From: DASXUG01 sp036504995
GTDB lineage: Bacteria; Pseudomonadota; Gammaproteobacteria; Burkholderiales; Methylophilaceae
Direction of reading: 5' to 3'
Assembly: GCA_036504995.1 (NCBI GenBank)
Contig: DASXUG010000001.1
Location: forward strand, 124,001-188,000
DNA: 64,000 nucleotides
Part shown: one piece after another, positions 16,084-23,787 of the stretch
How the letters are laid out: each line of letters starts with the position of its first letter
How positions within the stretch are numbered: the first letter of the stretch is position 1
Notes under the pieces: generated by a model
The model's database searches: none
The model's input: the letters and a program-made list of their open reading frames with translations, nothing else
Told to the model about the DNA's origin: nothing
Made by a program: the position numbers and the translations under genes

Positions 16084-18531
16084 ATGACAGATAAAACTTT
16101 ACCAGAATTTTCGGCTGACGCTGGCTTGTTGCCTTTGTTGCCACTGCGCGATGTTGTGGTTTATCCTCACCTCGTAATCCCTCTGTTTGTTGGTCGTGCC
16201 AAGTCTGTGCGTGCTTTAGAGCTCGCCTCTGAGCACAATAAACAAATCTTCTTAGTTGCCCAGAAATCCCCCAATAATGATGAGCCAGATGGATCTGACT
16301 TGTATGAAGTAGGTACGATTGCAACGGTATTACAAATGCTCAAACTGCCTGACGGTACCGTTAAGGTGCTGGTGGAAGGGGTGCATCGCGCCCGCGTAGT
16401 TGAGTTTGTGGATACTGTCGACTGCTTTGCTGCAAAAGTTGAGCAAATTGAAAATACCGTAGAAGATGAAAACGAAACACAAGCATTAATGCGTACCGTG
16501 TTTACGCAGTTTGATCAGTACGTTAAGCTCAACAAAAAAATCCCGCCAGAAATTCTTACCTCTTTGGCTACCATTGATGACGCTGGCCGCTTAGCAGATA
16601 CCATCACAGCGCACCTCACACTAAAGCTCGAAGAAAAACAAAGCATTCTTGAAATGTTCAGCGTCACTGAGCGTCTTGAGCATTTACTTGGTTTACTTGA
16701 ATCTGAAATTGACATTTTGCAAGTTGAAAAGCGCATCCGTGGGCGTGTCAAACGTCAAATGGAAAAGAGTCAGCGTGAGTACTATTTGAATGAGCAAGTC
16801 AAAGCTATTCAGAAAGAGCTGGGTGAGCAAGATGAAAGCGCGGATATTGAAGAGCTTGAAAAACGTATTTTAGATGCGAAAATGCCTAAAGATGCGCTGG
16901 CAAAAGCCCATGCTGAGATGAAGAAGCTCAAAATGATGTCGCCAATGTCTGCAGAGGCAAGCGTGGTACGCAACTACATCGAAACGCTGGTGAATTTGCC
17001 TTGGAAGAAAAAAACCAAGATCAGCAAAGACTTGGCCGTAGCTGAAGACATTTTGAATCAAGACCACTACGGTTTAGATAAGGTAAAAGAGCGTATTGTA
17101 GAGTACCTCGCTGTTCAACAGCGTGTTGATAAGCTCAAGGCGCCAATTTTGTGTCTAGTCGGCCCGCCAGGCGTCGGTAAGACTTCACTTGGGCAAAGCA
17201 TCGCTAAAGCGGTCAATCGCAAGTTTGTACGTGTCGCTTTAGGCGGCGTGCGTGACGAATCTGAGATTCGTGGGCACAGACGTACCTATATTGGCTCTAT
17301 GCCAGGCAAGATTCTACAAAGCATGACCAAAGTAGCTGTCAAGAACCCACTTTTCTTGCTCGATGAAGTCGACAAAATGGGTCAAGATTTCCGTGGTGAT
17401 CCATCTTCAGCCTTGCTGGAAGTATTAGACCCTGAGCAAAACCATACTTTCGTCGACCACTACGTCGAAGTTGAGTATGACTTGTCTGATGTTATGTTTG
17501 TGGCCACTTCAAACTCGCTCAATATTCCTGCACCATTACTGGATCGTATGGAAGTGATTCGTCTTGCTGGCTATACAGAAGATGAAAAAGTGAATATTGC
17601 AATGCGTTATTTATTGCCTAAGCAATTAAAAACACACGGCTTGAAAGAGCATGAAATTAACGTAGCAGAAGCGGCGGTTCGCGATATTGTACGTTATTAC
17701 ACACGTGAGGCTGGTGTACGTAGCTTGGACCGTGAAATCTCAAAGATTTGCCGTAAAGTGGTTAAAGAGTTGCTCACGATGGTAACCAAAACCACAGGTA
17801 AGGGGATTAAAAAGGTCTCTGTAACTCCTAAAAACTTGGATAAATACCTAGGCGTACAACGTTTTGATTACGGTATTGCTGCAAAATCCAATCAAATTGG
17901 ACAAGTGACAGGCTTGGCTTGGACCGAGGTGGGCGGCGAATTGCTGACTATTGAGTCTGTGTTGCTTCCAGGTAAAGGCGTGGCCATTAAAACGGGTAAG
18001 CTTGGCGAGGTCATGCAGGAGTCTATTCAGGCTGCTATGAGCGTAGTGCGTAGCCGTGCTAAGCGTTTGGGTATTCCTGAAGACTTTTACGAGAAAAACG
18101 ATATTCACATTCACTTCCCTGAAGGCGCTACGCCAAAAGATGGGCCAAGTGCGGGTATCGGTATTTGTACTGCTTTGGTATCAGTGCTCACTAAAATACC
18201 AGTTCGTGCTGATGTTGCCATGACGGGTGAAATTACTCTACGTGGCGAAGTGTTGCCAATCGGTGGTTTGAAAGAAAAACTATTGGCAGCTCATCGTGGT
18301 GGTATCAAAATAGTACTGATTCCTGATCAGAACGTGAAAGATTTAACTGAGATTCCAGAAAACATTAAAAGTGGTCTGGAAATCCATCCCGTTAAATGGA
18401 TCGATGAGGTATTGGAATACGCGTTAGAGCGTAGCCCAACCCCTTTGGAGGAGTTGGTTGTAGCCCCTGATGTGGTGAATGCGGAGGTCGAAGCTAAAGA
18501 GCCTGAGATCGCTGTTGTCACTAAACATTAA
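16084..18531 (+). CDS. lon: ATP-dependent protease La (Lon)
   Basis: An 815-residue single-chain protease. It has an N-terminal substrate-binding LAN domain (about 15-215, LLPLLPLRDVVVYPHLVIPL at its start), a helical linker, and an AAA+ domain with Walker A GPPGVGKT at 360-367 and Walker B PLFLLDEVDKM. The C-terminal protease domain has catalytic Ser689 in DGPSAG and Lys732 in GLKEKLL; the 43-residue spacing equals that of E. coli Lon. Lon degrades misfolded and unstable regulatory proteins in the cytosol. It follows clpX but has its own heat-shock promoter. HU, a known Lon substrate in E. coli, is encoded next. Secure. Confidence 0.98.
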   Translation: MTDKTLPEFSADAGLLPLLPLRDVVVYPHLVIPLFVGRAKSVRALELASEHNKQIFLVAQKSPNNDEPDGSDLYEVGTIATVLQMLKLPDGTVKVLVEGVHRARVVEFVDTVDCFAAKVEQIENTVEDENETQALMRTVFTQFDQYVKLNKKIPPEILTSLATIDDAGRLADTITAHLTLKLEEKQSILEMFSVTERLEHLLGLLESEIDILQVEKRIRGRVKRQMEKSQREYYLNEQVKAIQKELGEQDESADIEELEKRILDAKMPKDALAKAHAEMKKLKMMSPMSAEASVVRNYIETLVNLPWKKKTKISKDLAVAEDILNQDHYGLDKVKERIVEYLAVQQRVDKLKAPILCLVGPPGVGKTSLGQSIAKAVNRKFVRVALGGVRDESEIRGHRRTYIGSMPGKILQSMTKVAVKNPLFLLDEVDKMGQDFRGDPSSALLEVLDPEQNHTFVDHYVEVEYDLSDVMFVATSNSLNIPAPLLDRMEVIRLAGYTEDEKVNIAMRYLLPKQLKTHGLKEHEINVAEAAVRDIVRYYTREAGVRSLDREISKICRKVVKELLTMVTKTTGKGIKKVSVTPKNLDKYLGVQRFDYGIAAKSNQIGQVTGLAWTEVGGELLTIESVLLPGKGVAIKTGKLGEVMQESIQAAMSVVRSRAKRLGIPEDFYEKNDIHIHFPEGATPKDGPSAGIGICTALVSVLTKIPVRADVAMTGEITLRGEVLPIGGLKEKLLAAHRGGIKIVLIPDQNVKDLTEIPENIKSGLEIHPVKWIDEVLEYALERSPTPLEELVVAPDVVNAEVEAKEPEIAVVTKH

Positions 18532-18560
18532 CGATATATTCAGCATTTCTGTGTAAATTT

Positions 18561-18591
18561 GTCACAAAGGCTTGACATAAGCTTTTGTGAC
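18561..18591. promoter_or_regulatory. 31-bp near-perfect palindrome over the hupB -35 box
   Basis: Left arm 18561-18573 (GTCACAAAGGCTT) and right arm 18579-18591 (AAGCTTTTGTGAC) are reverse complements with one mismatch around five bases. The -35 hexamer lies inside it, the layout expected for a repressor operator. Alternatively the transcribed hairpin could end lon transcripts, though the T-run is weak. Confidence 0.65.
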
Positions 18592-18601
18592 TTGCTATAA
18601 A
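18572..18601 (+). promoter_or_regulatory. sigma-70 promoter of hupB
   Basis: A perfect -35 TTGACA at 18572-18577, an 18-base spacer, and -10 TATAAA at 18596-18601. Transcription would begin near 18608, giving a leader of about 48 bases before the GTG start of hupB. It overlaps the palindrome described at 18561-18591. Confidence 0.85.
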
Positions 18602-18655
18602 GCTACACACAGGGAGAAGCCTGCTTATATTAATAATGACGAAAGGGGATTACAA

Positions 18656-18928
18656 GTGAATAAATCAGATTTGATTGACCATATTGCTAAAGCCGCTGGA
18701 ATTTCTAAAGCTGCTGCTGGCCGTTCTTTAGATGCTGCAACGTCTACTATCACCAAAGCCTTAAAAAAGGGTGATACCGTAACATTAATTGGTTTTGGTA
18801 CATTTTATGTAGGTGATCGTGCGGCTAGAAGTGGTCGTAATCCTCGCACTGGTGCAGAAATTAAAATCAAAGCTGCTAAATCTCCCAAATTTAGGGCTGG
18901 TAAAGCACTAAAAGATAGTGTAAACTAG
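18656..18928 (+). CDS. hupB: nucleoid protein HU, beta-type
   Basis: I start this gene at GTG 18656, eight bases after AAAGGGGA, which yields a 90-residue protein, the exact HU length. A longer frame from 18587 adds residues not found in HU and would begin inside the promoter. Visible are the dimer core (NKSDLIDHIAKAAGISKAAA), the GFGTF turn and the DNA-binding beta-arm with GRNPRTG near residues 60-66. HU is a dimeric architectural DNA-binding protein that bends and protects DNA. It sits between lon and two tRNA genes, a common betaproteobacterial order, and is probably co-transcribed with the tRNAs. Confidence 0.95.
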   Translation: MNKSDLIDHIAKAAGISKAAAGRSLDAATSTITKALKKGDTVTLIGFGTFYVGDRAARSGRNPRTGAEIKIKAAKSPKFRAGKALKDSVN

Positions 18929-18930
18929 CG

Positions 18931-18948
18931 GTCTTCGTTGATGAAGAC
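18931..18948 (+). other. hairpin between hupB stop and tRNA-Val
   Basis: GTCTTC at 18931-18936 pairs exactly with GAAGAC at 18943-18948 (6 bp, 6-base loop). It starts two bases after the hupB stop and touches the first base of tRNA-Val. It may protect the hupB 3' end after the tRNA is cut out. No T-run, so not a terminator. Confidence 0.5.
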
Positions 18949-19024
18949 GGGTGCTTAGCTCAGTTGGTAGAGCGTCGCCCTTACAAGGCGAATGTCAGCG
19001 GTTCGACCCCGTTAGCACCCACCA
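18949..19024 (+). tRNA. tRNA-Val (anticodon UAC)
   Basis: A 76-base tRNA. Acceptor GGGTGCT pairs with AGCACCC, the D-arm has TTAGCTCAGTTGGTAGAGC, the T-loop is TTCGACC, and CCA is encoded. The anticodon loop CTTACAA gives UAC, valine. It begins 21 bases after hupB and is followed by tRNA-Asp, so one transcript is likely. Confidence 0.97.
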
Positions 19025-19094
19025 GTCATCAACGTGCAATACCAGTAACTAACTGGCAACTACGTTGCAAGTGTTATGGAATGCAACCAGTTTA

Positions 19095-19171
19095 GGAGCG
19101 GTAGTTCAGTTGGTTAGAATACCGGCCTGTCACGCCGGGGGTCGCGGGTTCGAGTCCCGTCCGCTCCGCCA
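19095..19171 (+). tRNA. tRNA-Asp (anticodon GUC)
   Basis: A 77-base tRNA. Acceptor GGAGCGG pairs with CCGCTCC, the D-arm has TAGTTCAGTTGGTTAGAA, the T-loop is TTCGAGT, and CCA is encoded at the end. The anticodon loop CTGTCAC gives GUC, aspartate. It is separated by 70 bases from tRNA-Val and followed by a strong terminator. Confidence 0.97.
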
Positions 19172-19211
19172 CTAATTAGCGTATGTTTCATGAAGCAGCG
19201 CAATTAAATAA

Positions 19212-19245
19212 AAAGCCCCGAGAAATCGGGGCTTTTTATTTTTCC
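19212..19245. terminator. bidirectional intrinsic terminator
   Basis: GCCCCGA pairs with TCGGGGC around GAAA, flanked by a run of As on the left and Ts on the right, so it works on both strands. It ends the hupB-tRNA transcript and, from the other side, could end the leuA transcript whose stop is at 19352. Confidence 0.92.
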
Positions 19246-19351
19246 ATCTATCTTAATTGTTTAGGTTGGTCCTCATTCCAAGTTTGAAAGAACCAAGGTG
19301 TTTGCCTATCAGGCAGCCTAATGAAAAGTCCGCCTGATAGGGTTTGAGGGG

Positions 19352-20902
19352 TTAGACTTGAGGATGCGCGCGTTCAGACTTGGCGCATATTTTATTTAAA
19401 CCATTTAAATAGGCCTTAGCTGAAGCGATAACAATATCGGTATCTGCCCCCTGCCCGTTAACAATGCGACCTCCTTTGGCGAGACGTACTGTCACTTCAC
19501 CCTGTGCATCAGTGCCGCTGGTAATATTGTTGACCGAATACAAAAGCAACTCTGCACCACTATTAACAATATTTTCTATCGCTTTAAAAGCAGCATCTAC
19601 AGGGCCACCACCATCGGACTCGGCTTTTATCTCGGTCCCCGCATCGCTGATGGTCAATTGTGCATGGGGTACTTCGCCTGTTTGAGAGGTGACTTGTAAA
19701 TAAACTAATTTATAGTTTTCCGCAGTTTCAGAGATAAATTCGTCGCTCACCAAAGCATGCAAGTCCTCATCAAAGATTTCAGATTTTTTGTCCGCCAATA
19801 TTTTGAAGCGAGCAAATGCCGCGTTTAATGATTCTTCACTTTCCAATTCTATGCCTAACTCTTTCAAGCGACTTCTAAATGCGTTGCGGCCTGACAATTT
19901 GCCCAACGTAAGCTTGTTGGCACCCCAGCCCACATCCTCTGCGCGCATGATTTCATAAGTTTCACGGTGTTTTAATACGCCATCTTGGTGTATGCCGCTT
20001 TCGTGCGAGAATGCATTGGCACCGACAACTGCTTTATTAGGCTGCACAGGATAGCCCGTAATGGTAGAAACCAACTTGGAGGCAGGGACGATTTGGGTGG
20101 TATCGATGCTGGTTTCTAAGTTAAATATGTCGCGGCGTGTTTTCACTGCCATGACTATTTCCTCTAAGCTTGCATTGCCAGCACGTTCACCTAAACCATT
20201 GATGGTGCATTCAACCTGGCGCGCGCCTGCCATGACAGCGGCTAAAGAGTTGGCAACTGCCATCCCTAAATCATTATGGCAGTGGGTTGACCAAATCACT
20301 TTATCAGCGTTTTTGACGCGTGCAATTAATTGTTGCATGCGTTCGCCCCATAAAGCAGGGATTGAGTAACCCACTGTGTCTGGTACGTTAATCGTTTTTG
20401 CACCTGCTTCAATGACGGCATCAAATACCTGTACTAAGAAGTCAATATCAGAGCGCACCGCATCTTCTGCTGAGAACTCAACATCATCCGTATATTCACG
20501 TGCCCATTTAACTGCTTGCACCGCACGCTCTAATACTTGTTCTGGTGTCATACGCAATTTATTTTGCATGTGAATGGGTGAGGTTGCAATAAACGTGTGA
20601 ATGCGGCCTTTTTTGGCGGGTTTAATTGCTTCGCCGGCGCGGCGAATGTCATTCTCATTGGCACGTGCTAATGAGCACACAGTAGACTCTTTAATCACTT
20701 CAGCTACTGCATGAATGGCATCAAAGTCACCTGGACTGGCAGCGGCAAAACCAGCTTCAATCACGTTAACGCCCAATTTTTCTAATTGGCGTGCAATGCG
20801 AATTTTTTCTTCTTTAGTCATGGCAGCGCCAGGACTTTGTTCGCCATCGCGTAATGTTGTATCAAAAATAATTAATTGATTGTTCTGAATGTTTTTCATC
20901 AT
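19352..20902 (-). CDS. leuA: 2-isopropylmalate synthase
   Basis: A 516-residue enzyme of the long LeuA class. It condenses acetyl-CoA with 2-oxoisovalerate, the first committed step of leucine synthesis. The N-terminal HMGL-like TIM barrel starts with IIFDTTLRDGEQSPGA and contains the metal-binding STHCHNDLGMAVANSLAA segment and NGLGERAGNA. The C-terminal third (about 390-516) is the LeuA regulatory dimerisation domain (DAAFKAIENIV, GGRIVNGQGADTDIVIASAKAYLNGLNK) where leucine feedback acts. It lies downstream of pssA on the same strand, but 284 bases away, so it may have its own promoter. Secure. Confidence 0.97.
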   Translation of the reverse strand: MMKNIQNNQLIIFDTTLRDGEQSPGAAMTKEEKIRIARQLEKLGVNVIEAGFAAASPGDFDAIHAVAEVIKESTVCSLARANENDIRRAGEAIKPAKKGRIHTFIATSPIHMQNKLRMTPEQVLERAVQAVKWAREYTDDVEFSAEDAVRSDIDFLVQVFDAVIEAGAKTINVPDTVGYSIPALWGERMQQLIARVKNADKVIWSTHCHNDLGMAVANSLAAVMAGARQVECTINGLGERAGNASLEEIVMAVKTRRDIFNLETSIDTTQIVPASKLVSTITGYPVQPNKAVVGANAFSHESGIHQDGVLKHRETYEIMRAEDVGWGANKLTLGKLSGRNAFRSRLKELGIELESEESLNAAFARFKILADKKSEIFDEDLHALVSDEFISETAENYKLVYLQVTSQTGEVPHAQLTISDAGTEIKAESDGGGPVDAAFKAIENIVNSGAELLLYSVNNITSGTDAQGEVTVRLAKGGRIVNGQGADTDIVIASAKAYLNGLNKICAKSERAHPQV

Positions 20903-20951
20903 GTTCTTTCAACGGGCTTAATATCAAAGTTCAAGTTTTTGATATGTATAG

Positions 20952-20974
20952 ATTATATCCATCATTCAATGATG
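20952..20974 (-). promoter_or_regulatory. possible leuA promoter with adjacent palindrome
   Basis: On the minus strand a TATAAT reads from 20957 to 20952, about 50 bases before the leuA ATG. Directly upstream is a perfect palindrome, CATCATT-C-AATGATG (20960-20974), occupying the spacer/-35 zone. No good -35 hexamer exists, so an activator or repressor may bind the palindrome. The rest of the 284-base pssA-leuA gap has only small hairpins (for example TTAGGC/GCCTAA). Confidence 0.4.
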
Positions 20975-21186
20975 ATGGCGTGCTTAATACATTGGGTATA
21001 ACAAAAAAGTGGGATAGTTTGCGCGCTAGCGCAGTAGTGCTAGGCGTGACAATAGCGCATCGTTTAGGCTAAAGCCTAACAATGTGTCACGTGAAAATGA
21101 TGTGAATTGAGAATTCATACTATAAATATAATCACTTTTTTAAGTTTTGGCAACTTTTATACACGTATTTACATACTAACAGTGGA

Positions 21187-21978
21187 TTATATGGACGTTT
21201 TTTTCTTTTCCAGTTTACGCATCGCCCACAATATATAGCCTGAAATACCGTAGCCAAACGCAACCATAAATAAAACTTCAGCAGGGCTATATGAAATTAA
21301 TACAAATGCCAGCACGATGAGTAATATCACCACGAAAGGCACGCTGCTTTTTAAATTAATGTCTTTCCCGCTATAAAATTTAAGATCGCTGACCATAGTG
21401 AGTCCCGCAAATAGAGTAACGAACCATGCGACCCATTTGATTTGGAGCCAGTTAAAAAATACTTCATCGCCAGCAATGCCATTATCATATGAAACCCAAA
21501 TCAACCCAGCTAATAGTGCAGCCGCTGCAGGGCTTGGCAGACCTTGAAAATAACGCTTATCACCATCATCTAATTTTGTATTAAATCGGGCCAAGCGCAA
21601 TGCGGCACATGCGCAATAAATGAAAGCAGCAATCCAGCCCAGTTTGTGCATGGGTTTTAATGCCCATACATACATCACCAATGCAGGTGCGACACCAAAG
21701 GAGACCATGTCAGACAGGCTGTCATATTCAGCACCAAACGTACTTTGCGTGTTAGTCATACGGGCAACGCGACCATCCAAGCCATCCATCACCATGGCTA
21801 TAAAAATGGCAATCGCGGATTGCTCATAATTGCCACTCATGGCTTGTACGATAGCGTAGAACCCGCCAAATAAAGCTGCGGTAGTAAACAAGTTGGGGAG
21901 TAAGTAAATGCTACGTTCGCGCAAGTTAGGTTTTAACAGGTCTTGCCTTCTACGGTTGCGTGGCGCTGGTTCAGCCAT
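21187..21978 (-). CDS. pssA: CDP-diacylglycerol-serine O-phosphatidyltransferase
   Basis: A 263-residue membrane enzyme that joins CDP-diacylglycerol and L-serine to make phosphatidylserine, the precursor of phosphatidylethanolamine. The CDP-alcohol phosphotransferase signature DGLDGRVARMTNTQSTFGAE (D-G-x2-A/G-R-x8-G-x3-D) is present with the final Asp in YDSLSDMVSFG, near residues 65-95. Several hydrophobic helices follow, for example WVAWFVTLFAGLTMVSDL. The N-terminus is basic (RNRRRQDLLKPN). PssA next to leuA is a familiar betaproteobacterial arrangement. A divergent tgt gene starts 154 bases away. Secure. Confidence 0.96.
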   Translation of the reverse strand: MAEPAPRNRRRQDLLKPNLRERSIYLLPNLFTTAALFGGFYAIVQAMSGNYEQSAIAIFIAMVMDGLDGRVARMTNTQSTFGAEYDSLSDMVSFGVAPALVMYVWALKPMHKLGWIAAFIYCACAALRLARFNTKLDDGDKRYFQGLPSPAAAALLAGLIWVSYDNGIAGDEVFFNWLQIKWVAWFVTLFAGLTMVSDLKFYSGKDINLKSSVPFVVILLIVLAFVLISYSPAEVLFMVAFGYGISGYILWAMRKLEKKKTSI

Positions 21979-22132
21979 GGTTCTTGTTGTTCCTTTTATT
22001 GTTGCATAGGAGTCGTGCTGTGACTGGGAAAAATATTACTAAAATATTGCGTAGTATAGCAAAGCTAGCAAGATTGACTATGATAGTATCGCGTCTTGAT
22101 TCAATAAATGCTACTTAAATAATTAACACCTT

Positions 22133-23245
22133 ATGCAATTTACACTACATAAACAAGACGGTCACGCACGCCGCGGCACCGTTCATCTAGCGCATGGCGA
22201 TGTGCAAACACCAGCTTTTATGCCAGTTGGTACTTATGGCTCAGTTAAAAGTCTTTCTCCAGACGATGTGCGCGATATTGGCGCACACATACTATTAGGC
22301 AATACATTTCACCTTTGGTTGCGCCCTGGCTTAGAAGTTATTGCGGCGCATGGAGGCTTGCATGACTTTATGGGGTGGGATGGGCCAATTCTTACGGACT
22401 CTGGTGGCTTTCAAGTATGGAGTTTGGGAGACTTACGCAAAATTTCAGAAGAAGGCGTCAAGTTTCGCTCACCCATCAATGGCGATAGCTGTTTTTTAAC
22501 GCCCGAAGAATCTATGCGTATTCAAAAGGTGCTCAATTCTGACATCGTGATGATCTTTGATGAATGTACCCCGTATCCTGCCACTACCCAGCAAGCCAAT
22601 GATTCTATGCAACTTTCATTGCGTTGGGCGAAACGTAGTAAAGCTGCACATGCAGGTAATCCGAATGCGTTATTCGGCATTATTCAGGGCGGGATGTATG
22701 AAACGTTACGCGATGTCTCACTAAATGGCCTAACCGAGATCGGTTTTGATGGTTACGCGATTGGTGGGCTGTCAGTGGGTGAGCCAAAGGAGGATATGCT
22801 ACGTATTCTCGCGCATACCGCGCCACAAATGCCACAAGATAAACCGCGTTACCTGATGGGTGTGGGTACACCAGAGGATCTGGTGGCGGGAGTGAGTCGT
22901 GGGGTGGATATGTTTGATTGTGTCATGCCCACACGCAACGCGCGTAACGGTTGGTTGTTTACACGTAACGGTGACATCAAATTGAAAAATGCGCGATATA
23001 AACTTGATACCTCACCTATTGATGACCAATGCACTTGCTATACCTGCCGCAACTTTAGCCGTTCGTATTTGCATCATTTGTACCGCGTAGGTGAGATCTT
23101 AGGCGCGCGCCTTAACACCATACATAACTTGCATTATTACCAAGAACTCATGGCGGGAATGCGCTCGGCAATTGAAGCGGGCCGGTTTGATGCGTTTGTC
23201 CAAACCTTTACTGAGCAAAGAGCGCAACTTTCGCTAGAAGCGTAA
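22133..23245 (+). CDS. tgt: queuine tRNA-ribosyltransferase (TGT)
   Basis: A 370-residue TIM-barrel enzyme that swaps guanine 34 for preQ1 in tRNAs with GUN anticodons, on the way to queuosine; tRNA-Asp(GUC) in this window would be a substrate. Visible signatures are PILTDSGGFQVWSL (active-site Asp region), FDECTPYP, and the PTRNARNG stretch. The zinc site has Cys300, Cys302 and Cys305 in CTCYTC with a His near 331, matching E. coli Cys302/304/307 and His333 once the small length difference is allowed. It heads the tgt-yajC-secD-secF order common in proteobacteria. Secure. Confidence 0.98.
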   Translation: MQFTLHKQDGHARRGTVHLAHGDVQTPAFMPVGTYGSVKSLSPDDVRDIGAHILLGNTFHLWLRPGLEVIAAHGGLHDFMGWDGPILTDSGGFQVWSLGDLRKISEEGVKFRSPINGDSCFLTPEESMRIQKVLNSDIVMIFDECTPYPATTQQANDSMQLSLRWAKRSKAAHAGNPNALFGIIQGGMYETLRDVSLNGLTEIGFDGYAIGGLSVGEPKEDMLRILAHTAPQMPQDKPRYLMGVGTPEDLVAGVSRGVDMFDCVMPTRNARNGWLFTRNGDIKLKNARYKLDTSPIDDQCTCYTCRNFSRSYLHHLYRVGEILGARLNTIHNLHYYQELMAGMRSAIEAGRFDAFVQTFTEQRAQLSLEA

Positions 23246-23398
23246 AATGCTTTAATGTTGGATGATGTGTTAAAATCCCGCACTTTATTGAAATAGCACA
23301 GGTTTTTCTGTGGTGTTTGTTTTTATGTTACTTGAATTTTGTGATACTTAAATTTGTATTATTTAAATTTTGAAAAGTTAAATTAGGAAAATTGAATT

Positions 23399-23716
23399 AT
23401 GTTGATTAGCTCTGCATACGCTGCTTCAGGCGCCGCAACTCAAGACTGGATGAGCCTTGCGCCTATGGTCGTTATTTTTGTATTGTTTTATTTTATGCTG
23501 ATTCGTCCACAAATGAAGCAAGCTAAAGAAACTAAAGCGATGATTGAAGCTTTGCAAAAAGGCGATGAAGTGGTCACTACAGGCGGTATTGTTGGCCGAG
23601 TTGCCAAGGTCAGCAATGATTTTGTTGTGCTTGAAATTACCGACAGTGTCTCCATTAATGTACAAAAGCAAGCGGTACAAACCTTGTTGCCCAAGGGTAC
23701 TATTAAGGCCATTTAA
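23399..23716 (+). CDS. yajC: Sec translocase accessory subunit YajC
   Basis: A 105-residue protein with one transmembrane segment at about 20-40 (APMVVIFVLFYFMLIRPQMK), where the RPQ.K motif ends the helix as in the family. A small cytoplasmic domain follows (GDEVVTTGGIVGRVAKVSNDFVVLE, about 54-80). YajC associates with SecD, SecF and YidC and helps the SecYEG channel. It starts with ATG after TAGGAAAATTGAATT. A 10-bp hairpin separates it from secD. Secure. Confidence 0.96.
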   Translation: MLISSAYAASGAATQDWMSLAPMVVIFVLFYFMLIRPQMKQAKETKAMIEALQKGDEVVTTGGIVGRVAKVSNDFVVLEITDSVSINVQKQAVQTLLPKGTIKAI

Positions 23717-23732
23717 TCCTTCATTAAACAAC

Positions 23733-23767
23733 TAAATGCCCAGTTAGCAACACTAAGTGGGCATTTA
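23733..23767 (+). other. hairpin between yajC and secD
   Basis: TAAATGCCCA at 23733-23742 pairs exactly with TGGGCATTTA at 23758-23767 (10 bp, 15-base loop). The following bases are AAT-rich without a T-run, so it is more likely an attenuator or mRNA-stability element than a full terminator. It lies 20 bases before the secD ATG. Confidence 0.5.
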
Positions 23768-23787
23768 AATAAAACACGAGCCGCGTT

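Noticed and set aside
18561..18591. CRP/FNR-type site at hupB
   Set aside because: The halves read TCACA then TGTGA, the reverse order of a CRP site, and the spacing is wrong.
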